DNA of 10,000 nucleotides from Chromera velia. Lineage: Eukaryota; Sar; Chromeraceae. The notes below the pieces were generated by a model. It saw only the letters and a program-made list of their open reading frames with translations. It was not told where the DNA came from and searched no databases. A program made the position numbers and the translations under genes. The stretch lies in the NCBI GenBank assembly GCA_018398765.1, contig JAHBMJ010002118.1, positions 1 through 10,000 of the forward strand. Direction: 5' to 3'. Of the stretch, positions 1 to 6,808 are shown one piece after another; within the stretch, counting starts at the first letter, position 1; every line of letters begins with the position of its first letter.

Positions 1-172
1 GAGTCAACATTAGCCTTCTTCTTTCATCCTTATGCCACTCTCCCCAGTATACATTTTCTATGAAAGAAGTCAAAATATCTTTTACCTCATCTTTTTGTAC
101 TGTTCTCTCTGTATATATAGATAGAAGCTTGGAAAACTCTGTTTCTGCTGCCTGAGACCTTGTTAAAACCAT
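1..172 (-). CDS. Partial unrecognised ORF running off left edge
   Basis: On the minus strand an ATG at 172-170 opens 57 codons with no stop before the window edge. The product begins MVLTRSQAAE and is rich in charged residues, with an aromatic patch (VYWGEW) near residues 42-47. I do not recognise the family. A TRSQ-type start is seen in some retroelement gag proteins, but that is weak. The surrounding DNA is AT-rich, unlike the dehydrogenase exon to its right, so it may belong to a different element, possibly one inserted in an intron of that gene. In AT-rich DNA a 57-codon open frame is unusual but can arise by chance. The C-terminus lies outside the window, so nothing can be said about domain content. 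Confidence 0.35.
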   Translation of the reverse strand, partial: MVLTRSQAAETEFSKLLSIYTERTVQKDEVKDILTSFIENVYWGEWHKDERRRLMLT

Positions 173-708
173 TTTGGCTTACAAAGTTTTCTTCTCAATG
201 ATGACCCTATACACCTTCCTCATATACACATTCTCTTTTCATTCAATCTATTCTTGTATCTTGGAAGATCTCTCTGTACGCGTGTTGACTGTGTTATTTC
301 ATACAACATGCGTCTGTAGCTAGAGAGCTTAGCCGAGCTTAAAGTGGTAAGCCGGCAGGCCCCTGGCCCTAGCGTTTTATTCTGTGTATGGGCGAGCCGC
401 TAAGCAATTGTGGCGGCGCCCACTGGGTTCTCATCCTAGGGTTTCCAGCCGCAAGTGCGTGTGATCGCATACCTATGCGGAACAGTCAGTACGTGTTTTC
501 TTCACCACCATGCACACAGCAAATCAAGCACAGGACCCACAGCCTAACGGAAAGGGAAGCAGAACCCAAGCGACCAAAGCAACACAAAAATGTCCCCTTG
601 CCCCATCAATCATTCACACAGAAGAGAGATCCTTTGGATTAGGGTTGACAGACTGTGACTGAAGGTGACTGTCACAAAGAGCCATGCAGCCGCCTTCCCG
701 TCAACACA
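173..708. other. Non-coding stretch, possible intron of the dehydrogenase gene
   Basis: The first half is AT-rich and the part around 340-480 is more GC-rich. I scanned the minus strand for the missing NAD-binding half of the dehydrogenase (a glycine-rich Rossmann motif after EPLACV) and did not find it. The forward frame open from 388 to 642 has no recognisable protein features. A short duplication of AGCTTA/AGCTTAA type lies near 327-341. No RNA gene is evident. Confidence 0.4.
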
Positions 709-1182
709 TCAACTGACCACGCAGGCCAAGGGTTCTATGAGCACAGCCTCGCGGAGGGGCAAGCTATCCGGGAGCAAGTGGACGGTGGTGTCTGGCACTA
801 CAGCGACCTCGCTCAGGCCCCCGTCTCTGACCAGCCCGATGTTCTTGCTCAGAGAGGCGTTCGGACAGAAGTGGGGACGCCCTCTCTGACACTCAAGGCA
901 TCTGAAGCAGCCCTCGTTCGGGTTTACAACCACACGCTGACCCTCACGGAAATGCTCGGCGTGTCTTCCCACTGCCTCGATCACTCCGACAAACTCATGA
1001 CCCAATGTGACTTCATCAGGAAGGGGAAACTCCCCACTCAGGGCGTGCAGATCTGTGCCACACACACCCGCAAATGCAACTCGAATGCGCACTTCATGAG
1101 GCCCCAGATCCCGCAGCTGCTGTCGAGCAATTCCGATGGCCCCATCTTTCCATCGAAGTGCTTCGAAGGTCCCCTCAGTCAT
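709..1182 (-). CDS. Zinc-dependent medium-chain alcohol/polyol dehydrogenase, N-terminal exon
   Basis: The ATG at 1182-1180 gives 157 residues ending at a TGA at 711-709. The protein is the GroES-like catalytic domain of the zinc-containing medium-chain dehydrogenases. Visible ligands are C41 (GVCGTD), H62-E63 (GHEF) and E150 (IEPLACV) for the catalytic zinc, plus C92, C95, C98 and C106 in the standard C-X2-C-X2-C-X7-C structural-zinc lobe. By recall the pattern is closest to D-arabinitol/sorbitol/threonine dehydrogenase-type enzymes, which oxidise a secondary alcohol with NAD(P)+; the true substrate is unknown. Family members are about 340 residues, so the cofactor-binding half is missing. 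The frame fails right after EPLACV, where relatives continue with V-H-G. GTCAGT at 717-712 is a plausible splice donor at exactly that point, so an intron is my preferred reading. Truncation of the gene is the alternative. It is divergent from the ankyrin gene. Confidence 0.8.
   Translation of the reverse strand: MTEGTFEALRWKDGAIGIARQQLRDLGPHEVRIRVAFAGVCGTDLHALSGEFPLPDEVTLGHEFVGVIEAVGRHAEHFREGQRVVVNPNEGCFRCLECQRGRPHFCPNASLSKNIGLVRDGGLSEVAVVPDTTVHLLPDSLPLREAVLIEPLACVVS
712..717 (-). promoter_or_regulatory. Candidate 5' splice site of the dehydrogenase exon
   Basis: Read on the minus strand, the exon ends TGC GTG and is followed by GTCAGT, one mismatch from the GTAAGT donor consensus. It falls in phase 0 immediately after EPLACV. 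This is an inference, because no acceptor or second exon was found between here and the left edge. Confidence 0.4.
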
Positions 1183-1791
1183 CTTGACCCTCCCTCCCTT
1201 TCACGGCGAAGATGTTTGGATCACCTTTTTTGGCGTTTCAAGTCGGCACTCCAACTGCGTCATGACTGTACCTGCTGGAGAGCCTCAGCCGACCCTAGTC
1301 ATGTCAGTCTAGTCAGCTGCCCTTTTCTCCAAAAGCTTTCGAATACACTGCCGTCTCCGGTTAGCTCAGTCTGCTCCCTGGATGCATGCAAGGCAGGTGA
1401 ACGGTGCACAGGCTACTACAATGAGCTGGACACGATCTCAGCATGTGAAGCACCGAAGCTGCCCAAGATACAGAGATCGAAGGATGATGGAATAGAGTAC
1501 CATAGAGTGCCTCTATGTACCTCTGCCTGGCAGTATATAGCTGTATAAGATCGAAGATGTAAGAAGCAGAATTGCGGTCCGCCAGTTGCATGGGGCCCGA
1601 CCATGCATGCATGCACTGCGCGACACGCGCGCGGACTAGCTCTTGGAAGGAGACGCAGACTTTTCGACCAACTGTCAGAATCGATCTTGAACTGATTCAG
1701 TTAAATTAATTAATTAATTAATTCAAGTCCGCACGAAACTGAGTGCATCTGACTACGTCAGATCGACAACCGTCCCATTCCATTCTCCTCC
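1183..1791. other. Intergenic region between divergent genes
   Basis: This stretch lies between the start of the minus-strand dehydrogenase and the plus-strand ankyrin gene, so it probably holds both promoters. The dehydrogenase ATG has the context gtcaagATGa on its own strand. A TATA-like string (gtatatagctgtataag) lies at about 1532-1548. An alternating ATGC palindrome occurs near 1602-1617. A forward frame open from 655 to 1548 crosses this area and the antisense of the dehydrogenase, but it starts at GTG and has no domain-like composition. I see no RNA gene. Confidence 0.4.
1704..1723. repeat. AATT microsatellite, five units
   Basis: Five perfect AATT units in tandem lie in the spacer about 70 bases upstream of the first possible ankyrin-gene ATG (1792). 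The unit is self-complementary. Confidence 0.9.
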
Positions 1792-1893
1792 ATGATTGCA
1801 TGCAAAATTATTCGACAACAGTCTTCAGTGAACGATCCTCGCGTTTCACTTGTTCCGTTTTCTCGAATAGTTTCTTGCAGTCTCCAAGGCTGA

Positions 1894-3291
1894 CGCGGGC
1901 ATCTGATCGAAACGGAAGGCAAAATAGAAGGCAGCGGAGAATCCCTTTTCGACGTCCTCAGAGACGTTCAGGGTTTTGAGGAGGCGGTCTTTCAATTCGC
2001 TTACTCCATCCGCGACAAGAGGGAGGTGTTGACAAAGGTGCTTTGCAAGAACCTCGGAATAGACGCACCCCCCTCGTTAACTCCGCCTCCCGAGGTCTTT
2101 TCAGAGATCGCACCCGCTAGAATGGTCTCCGCTCTGAAAGATCTCAGAGAGGTGGTAGAGAACAATCTGAAGCCGCTCAAGAAGGGTGCGCATGCTCAAC
2201 TTGACCAGATGATGAGTGCGTGTTTTCATATGGACCTCTCCCCTCTTTTCAGTTCAGATTTCGGCAGAGTCATCCGTTCTTTCATACCCACAGATGCCGA
2301 GACGCTCGGTACAGCCGTTGAATCCTTTGCAGAGAGCGGGGAGACCCAGACTGAGAGGGACGACCTCCTTCTCTTGCTGAAGGTGGGGGCAGACATCGAC
2401 GGTCTGCACGAGGGGAAGAGCGCCCTCATTCATGCCGTCTACGCCGGTTCTTTGCAGGCGGTGGAGATCCTGGTGGAGGCGGGGGCAGACCCAGTGACGA
2501 AAGGTGAAGAAGAGAGGTTTGAGGGCTACACAGCTCTGCACTGTGCGTGTTATGAGAGGCGCCCAGATATCGTCAGATTTCTTGTCTCTCAAGGGGCAAA
2601 CGTGAATGTGAAGGACGATACCGACCGGTCGCCCCTTGCATGTGCTGTGTATAAAGGACCGAGAGAGATTGTTGACTTTCTCCTTGAGAAGGGGGCTGAT
2701 CTGCACACAACAAATGAGTGCGGTTACTCCCTTCTACACCAAGCAGCGGTGGGGAATCGGAGGGAGATTGCAGAAATGCTCCTTGACAGGGGTCTTGAAG
2801 TTGATGTGAGAGACGACTTTCAGCAAACACCGCTTTGCATGACCACAATGTATTTTGTCTCCAATTTTGACCCGGACTATCCTGACGGAATATTCCTTGA
2901 CAACGTTGAGGTCGCCGAGCTTCTACTCGATCGCGGTGCAGACCCGAATGCAGTCGCGCAGGAGGGGTTTACAACTGCAATTGACGCGGCTGAATTTGGG
3001 AGTGTGAACGTTCTTAAGCTCCTGGTCGACCGCGGTGCAGATCTACATGCGACAACCCCAGATGGAAGAAATCTTTTGCACTTTGCAACCAAATGGCCTG
3101 TGAATTCCGATGGGAACCGTGCACCCGAATCACAGTGCCCTCACAACAACAAGCGAGAGATAGCAGAGTTTCTTGTGAGGAGGGGGATTGACGCCTCTGC
3201 GCAGTTTAACGGGATGACGGCAGCCGATTATGCAGGCTTGGAAGGATTTCAAGCAGACTCGCCTTTGAGGGCATTTTTGGATACTTTGTAA
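1894..3291 (+). CDS. Ankyrin-repeat protein, 5' end unresolved
   Basis: One frame is open from 1894 to the TAA at 3289-3291. It has no ATG before 2122, yet the codons upstream (including SLFDVLRDVQGFEEAV) look coding, so an upstream exon is likely. In the same frame an ATG at 1792 gives 33 codons before a TGA at 1891. This could be the true start followed by a nonsense codon or by an intron that I cannot place. Counting from codon 2026 as residue 1, residues 1-112 form a helical N-terminal region without repeats. About eight ankyrin repeats follow from roughly residue 114 to 421, with cores such as TALHCAC, GADPNAV and NLLHFAT. Repeats five and seven carry inserts of about 12-16 residues (FDPDYPDGIF; WPVNSDGNRAPESQ). 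No signal peptide, membrane segment or enzymatic domain is visible. Ankyrin arrays bind proteins, but the partner is unknown. The protein resembles, from memory, a large chromerid family. Confidence 0.8.
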   Translation, partial: RGHLIETEGKIEGSGESLFDVLRDVQGFEEAVFQFAYSIRDKREVLTKVLCKNLGIDAPPSLTPPPEVFSEIAPARMVSALKDLREVVENNLKPLKKGAHAQLDQMMSACFHMDLSPLFSSDFGRVIRSFIPTDAETLGTAVESFAESGETQTERDDLLLLLKVGADIDGLHEGKSALIHAVYAGSLQAVEILVEAGADPVTKGEEERFEGYTALHCACYERRPDIVRFLVSQGANVNVKDDTDRSPLACAVYKGPREIVDFLLEKGADLHTTNECGYSLLHQAAVGNRREIAEMLLDRGLEVDVRDDFQQTPLCMTTMYFVSNFDPDYPDGIFLDNVEVAELLLDRGADPNAVAQEGFTTAIDAAEFGSVNVLKLLVDRGADLHATTPDGRNLLHFATKWPVNSDGNRAPESQCPHNNKREIAEFLVRRGIDASAQFNGMTAADYAGLEGFQADSPLRAFLDTL

Positions 3292-3500
3292 CATAGTGGG
3301 GTTGAGGGTTTAGGAAGAGAAGCATTCGACTAGGAACGACGGTGAGGGGAACTAGTGGAAGGGGGGGCGTGACACTGCGAAAACAGGGAGTTGTGTAGGG
3401 AGTTGTAGGGATTGAGCTTTCAAAAAGAGTCATAATTCATGGTGTTTATAAACCTACATTGGTACTATAGGCATTTTAATCGTGATACAAATTTAGTTCT

Positions 3501-3536
3501 GACTGATTGCTAGACTGATTGTCTAGCTGATTGTCA
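3501..3536. repeat. 12-bp tandem repeat, three imperfect units
   Basis: The core CTGATTG recurs at 3503, 3515 and 3527, exactly 12 bases apart. The units are gactgattgcta, gactgattgtct and agctgattgtca. A further isolated copy of the core (actgattgg) lies near 3730. Confidence 0.75.
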
Positions 3537-3560
3537 TTTTGTAAAAGCATAACTACTAGT

Positions 3561-3588
3561 AAAATCCTATAAAATCATATAAAATCCC
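3561..3588. repeat. 10-bp tandem repeat, three units
   Basis: Three consecutive decamers begin AAAATC: aaaatcctat, aaaatcatat and aaaatcccac. They form a short imperfect tandem array in the AT-rich spacer. Confidence 0.7.
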
Positions 3589-3816
3589 ACAGGGTAAAAT
3601 TCTATAATTTTTTTTTTTTGTTTTTGAATATACTGGCATGCAAACGTGTACACAATCGCTAGCTACCTGCAGGGCGTAAATTATCCTAGAAATTAGCGTA
3701 AAAGGCCTCCTCAGGCACTTGATTACCAAACTGATTGGCAGTGAGTATATCTAAATGCTAGTGTATACTGTTATAGCTTTAAAACTATAATTAAAACCTT
3801 CAATATCTCAAGATAT

Positions 3817-4091
3817 TGTTATGGATCATGAATAAGAGAAACACTAAGCCCTTCGATAAGCAAGATCGACCTAATAGTAAAAGGGTCCAATACAGAGTGA
3901 TTGATTCAATACAGACGCGTACCTATTATTGACAGCAATTCTCAGATACAGAGAATGGACGCACATACATGCTGCCTGTTATAGAGAGAAGGCAAGCCTG
4001 AAGAAAAGGTGCCCTCTCTAATAGACCTCTATATGTAAGATCGCAAAAACACGTATCTGAGCCCTATAGCTTCCGCAGGCCAGACGGAACA
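3817..4091 (+). repeat. Candidate 5' LTR (275 bp)
   Basis: The segment starts TGTTATGG and ends GGAACA, so it has the TG...CA ends of an LTR and the 4-bp inverted termini TGTT/AACA. It ends one base before a primer-site-like sequence. It contains a small hairpin (ATTCTC, 7-nt loop, GAGAAT at 3938-3956) and a TATA-like string (ctatatgtaag, 4029-4039). The matching 3' LTR would lie beyond the window, so the left boundary is an inference from the termini alone. GATAT at 3812-3816 would be the left target duplication if it is 5 bp. Confidence 0.5.
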
Positions 4092-4092
4092 G

Positions 4093-4105
4093 TGGTTAGC
4101 AGAGC
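4093..4105 (+). other. Candidate primer-binding site
   Basis: TGGTTAGCAGAGC begins two bases after the LTR's final A. Primer sites start with TGG because they pair with the CCA end of a tRNA. The string matches the complement of a eukaryotic initiator-methionine tRNA 3' end (TGGTAGCAGAG) apart from one extra T. The identity of the primer tRNA is inferred. Confidence 0.5.
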
Positions 4106-5452
4106 TTTCGGGTTCCCGGTCCAGTTAACATAATACAGACCGGAATCACGAGAAGAGGAACCTCCTATCTGCAAGGAGGAAGCCAGAGTTCTCCTTCGAT
4201 TCCTTCCATCCACCCCTGGTTGGAGAACATCGATACTCCTCCTCCTTCCTCCATAGGCACCCTCTTCACGGAGGAAGGGGAGATTGTTATCGAAAGCCCA
4301 GCAGTCACGCACCGCTCAGCATCTGAACAACAGACTGATTCAAAGGAATCGATACAGGCAGAGCAAGGACCGAAAATGGTAATTAATGTGGACAAACTGA
4401 AGGCACTAGCAGAGGTGAAGAGAGTCGTAGAGGTATTTAACCCTAAGAAGAAGAATGGGAGGACTTGGTTCAGCCAATTCCATGATAAAGTAAAAGCCGG
4501 CAACCTGAACGTCGATAAATACAAACTGTTGCTTGGTATGCACTTTGTTGACACCGACCTGGTGCAGCAGTGGGACGAGAAGAGAGGAACATGCTCCACC
4601 GTCAATGAAGTAGACGCATGGTTCCTCGATGCCTATGGTGGGGGAGGCATGGAAGAAAAGCACGCGGTGTATACGATGGCAGACATGAAACTGAGTGTCG
4701 CAGACGCGTTCTAACCGTTCGTTGACCGATTCATCGATACCTTCATGGCCGCCAACCCAAACGCTATTCGCAACCATCGTATCACGCCATTTATCAACGC
4801 CCTCTATCCCGAAATGCAGGAAGCTCTGGAAATTGAACCCGCCTTCTCCGAATGGAATGACTTGGTAAAAAGAACCGAGCATCTCTATGCCAAGCTGCAG
4901 AAGAAAGCCAGAGCCAAACTCGCTGCCGTCCAGAGTACGCAATCAGCGTCTGACCTTGAACGATAAGAGAAGTTGACAGACAGGCTTGAGCGCGTTGAGG
5001 CCAGCATAGCGGCTTTGTACACTCGCGGCCGCGGCAGGGGCAATTCGATACCGCGAGGGGGTCGGGGCGGCTATGCCGTCTACGGTAATCGGCCGTCTCC
5101 TCAAGTCGCATACGGCTTCACGCCTCGCCAAAATGCAGGCTCAGGATGGAGAGGTGGATACAGGGGATGAGGAGGAATGCCAGGAGGCATGTACAGAGGC
5201 AGAGGAAGTCACAACGGTTTCAACAACAGTCACTTCGGGTATGGACAGAATGGGCATGCTCTACCGTTCGAGCAACGAGTGCCAACATGCCACCATTGCA
5301 GGTCGCCATCATACTTCGTTGCGAACTGTCCACAACTGCGGTACTCGGGAAACGAATGGGGTGGAGGGACACAGTAGAGGCAGTCCCTACCACCCAACCT
5401 CAGTTGCCTCGTCCTCTCTCTGCGTATCTCCATGCCCCCCTTCATGAAATAA
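4100..5452 (+). pseudogene. gag: gag polyprotein, interrupted by four in-frame stops
   Basis: One frame (open from 4100) carries a continuous gag-like protein broken only by stops at 4712 (TAA), 4964 (TAA), 5168 (TGA) and 5375 (TAG), before a final TAA at 5450. The first ATG is at 4376. From there to about 4966 is a capsid-type domain with an aromatic-rich start (RTWFSQFHDKVKAG) and a second half resembling PFVDRF...FINALYPEM...W. A short heptad stretch (KLTDRLERVEASIAAL) and an Arg-Gly-rich basic region (5020-5220, RGRGRG, RGGRGGY) follow. A zinc knuckle lies at 5288-5329: C-X2-C-X4-Y-X4-C, where the histidine of the CCHC family is replaced by tyrosine. Gag packages element RNA into particles. 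No frameshift was needed to read across the stops. The initiating ATG may be the one at 4376, or an upstream ATG may have been lost. Confidence 0.8.
5288..5329 (+). other. Nucleocapsid zinc knuckle with His-to-Tyr change
   Basis: The codons read C-H-H-C, four residues, Y, four residues, C. The family motif is C-X2-C-X4-H-X4-C. The tyrosine codon is TAC, one C-to-T transition from the histidine codon CAC. Loss of the histidine ligand would be expected to weaken zinc binding. Confidence 0.75.
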
Positions 5453-5963
5453 AAAGGAAAGGCTGCTTTTCGAGAAAGGACGACAGTGCAGGGAAGAGAT
5501 TTACTTTTGAAGAAGCGCGTAAGCAGCCCGTGCTTCCATCTCCGTTGCCGGTACGAATGCCCAAAAGAGAAGAAACGAAGCCAACAAGCATGTGGGCACA
5601 GAGTGCTTCCGTTAAGGTCAGTAGTCAGTCAAAAGTAAGCTTTGTGGTTGGAAATGGACATAAGACGACAGGAATACTTGATTCAGGTGCAGAGGTCTCA
5701 TTTATAGATGTGTCACTGACTTTGTATGCAGATAGCCCAGTGGTTCTGGCTACCCTGGCGCTGTCAGCGGCTGGAGAGAGTGGGTTGAAGGTGCTGGGGG
5801 AGACCACGATCTCACTCTCCCACCCCAACAACCTAGAGAAGAAATTCCTGCACACTCTCCTCGTCACAGCCGACACGGGGTACGACCTGGTCCTTGGGCA
5901 AGACTTTCTTAAGCTCAAAGACCCAGTCGTGCAGTACCATTACAGAGAGGACAGGTTGGTTGT
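5453..5963 (+). CDS. Retrotransposon aspartic protease, 5' part of pol
   Basis: This frame is -1 relative to gag. It is open well upstream (from about 5146, overlapping the end of gag), so ribosomes would need a -1 shift somewhere between about 5146 and 5450. No clean slippery heptamer is visible. The retroviral-type aspartic protease domain spans roughly 5605-5950. The catalytic motif G-I-L-D-S-G-A-E has its Asp at 5680-5682, and the C-terminal Y-D-L-V-L-G-Q-D-F-L at about 5881-5910 matches the conserved hydrophobic-Gly loop of the fold. The enzyme would cut the gag-pol polyproteins within particles and works as a dimer. Its frame ends inside the nested transposon, whose first bases supply a TGA at 5974-5976. 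The stop therefore comes from the insertion and not from the retroelement. Confidence 0.85.
5956..5963. repeat. Left target-site duplication of nested transposon
   Basis: TTGGTTGT here is repeated exactly at 6809-6816, on the other side of the inserted element. The direct match extends to 11 bases (AGGTTGGTTGT) because the 3' terminal repeat of the element happens to end AGG. Confidence 0.8.
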
Positions 5964-6064
5964 CCTAGTTGCATGATGGCCGGGTAATTACCGAGTAACC
6001 GGTTACCTGGCCGGGCTAGACCAATTTTTTAACAATGGCCAGGTTACCGGTTTACCGGCCATAT

Positions 6065-6153
6065 AATTAAAAAAAAAAACAAAAATAAAAATCTAGAAAA
6101 AAAAATTAAAAAAAATATAGAAAAACAAATTATAGAAAAAAAAATTAAAAAAA
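6065..6153. repeat. Very A-rich tract inside nested transposon
   Basis: This is nearly pure A with scattered T and a few G or C (about 7% GC by my count over roughly 90 bases). It is followed by CA/TG-rich sequence to about 6335, in which ATGAAA and CATGCA words recur irregularly. No open frame of interest is present. Confidence 0.8.
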
Positions 6154-6342
6154 AATCTGGCCGCATTCGAAAGACGCGGAAACTTTTAAATCCTAAAACT
6201 GTTTTTCTTTCACACATGAAACTCATATGCATGCACAACAAGCGAATAACATGCATGAAAATCGATGAAACACATTCATGCGGCATAAAAGCACACACAC
6301 ATGCACAAAACACGCATGAAACACATGCACAGTCAACTCGAC

Positions 6343-6423
6343 GCGATAGCTGTATCTGAACAAAAACCAGTTGAGGGATTTTGATCCATCAACTGATTTG
6401 CGCAGATACTTTCTATCTAGCGC
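6343..6423. repeat. Imperfect inverted repeat / potential foldback
   Basis: The left arm contains GATAG..TATCTG and then CAGTTGA; the right arm contains TCAACTG and then CAGATA..CTATC, ending near GCGC. The arms are about 30-36 bases and pair imperfectly around a loop of about a dozen bases centred near 6381. It lies in the middle of the nested transposon. It could be structural or chance. Confidence 0.5.
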
Positions 6424-6620
6424 CTCTTCTCAGACTCTTCTTGGCATTGACGACAGCCCGAGGCTGAGGCTGGACAAAATCAAGAGCAAAACCAACGTTT
6501 CAACAACACAGGGTCACGACGTTTCCATATAAGAAAGTGACTGACCTTTGCATCACTGAACGATCACATTTAATTGCGACAGGAGACTGCATACAGGCAC
6601 GCACGGGTATCGCAAGCATG

Positions 6621-6740
6621 CCTGACGCGCCGGGCGCGGTCGCGGCGGCCCCCATTGCGCCAAGGCCGCGCGGCGGCCGCACGGACGTCGATCGGGCCGC
6701 GGCGGGGGCCCGCGGCGCCGCCGCGACTCGGCCGGCCAGG
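6621..6740. other. GC-rich island inside nested transposon
   Basis: About 104 of 120 bases are G or C (87%), with many CGCGG and GCGGCC words. The rest of the window is near even composition and a nearby tract of the same element is about 7% GC. The forward and reverse frames here give only Ala/Arg/Gly/Pro-rich low-complexity translations. It may be a captured fragment or a structured segment. Confidence 0.75.
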
Positions 6741-6808
6741 TTACCGGCCAACCTGGTAACCACCCTCCTATTTCTGGCTGACTACCAAGTTACTAGGATG
6801 CACCTAGG

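Larger units (their letters stand above)
3292..3816. other. AT-rich spacer between ankyrin gene and retrotransposon
   Basis: This stretch holds the 3' flank of the ankyrin gene and then AT-rich DNA with short tandem repeats (listed separately), an uninterrupted T run near 3608-3619 and a small hairpin-forming pair TTATAG/CTATAA at about 3770-3790. Just before the candidate LTR, CAATATCT and AGATATTG form an almost perfect palindrome at 3801-3818. No gene is supported. Confidence 0.5.
5964..6808. mobile_element. Nested non-autonomous DNA transposon (hAT-like habit)
   Basis: The 845-bp segment interrupts pol between protease and RT. Its ends are CCTAGTTGCAT and, at the right, ATGCACCTAGG, which are inverted repeats matching at 10 of 11 positions. 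It is flanked by an exact 8-bp duplication. GGCCAGGTTACCGG occurs in direct orientation at 6037-6050 and 6734-6747. A nearly identical inverted copy lies at 5999-6012, and GGTAACC lies at 6755-6761, so both subterminal zones share a repeated motif, as transposase-binding repeats often do. No transposase-like protein is encoded. An 8-bp duplication is typical of hAT elements (also of P elements). The ends do not clearly match the usual hAT terminal consensus, so superfamily placement is tentative. Removing the segment and one duplication copy leaves the retroelement frame open across the junction. Confidence 0.75.

Noticed and set aside
411-427. TGGCGGCGCCCACTGGG on the plus strand, preceded by AAGCA, looked like an LTR end plus primer-binding site
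   Set aside because: The required LTR would overlap the minus-strand open frame at 1-172, no gag follows on the plus strand, and no matching second LTR is in the window.
655-1548. A 297-codon forward open frame
   Set aside because: It starts at GTG, lies largely antisense to the dehydrogenase exon with its clear zinc-ligand pattern, and its translation shows no domain or compositional signs of a protein.
1743-1979. 78-codon forward frame following an acceptor-like TTTCTTGCAG at 1880
   Set aside because: It is out of frame with the ankyrin protein, is Arg-rich low-complexity at its end and stops at 1979. The overlapping frame carries the credible coding sequence.
4091-4124. Partial tRNA-like string (AGTGGTTAGC ... 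GGGTTCCCGGTCC)
   Set aside because: Too short for a tRNA, the B-box does not fit the consensus and no acceptor stem can be formed. Its position after the LTR end favours a primer-binding site.
5447-5457. aaataaaaagg as a programmed -1 slippery site
   Set aside because: In the gag frame it does not fit the X-XXY-YYZ heptamer, so I list only the frame difference.
6065-6153. A-rich tract considered as the poly(A) tail of a LINE or SINE insertion
   Set aside because: It is internal to a segment whose outer ends have inverted repeats and an 8-bp duplication. No separate flanking duplication was found around the tract itself.
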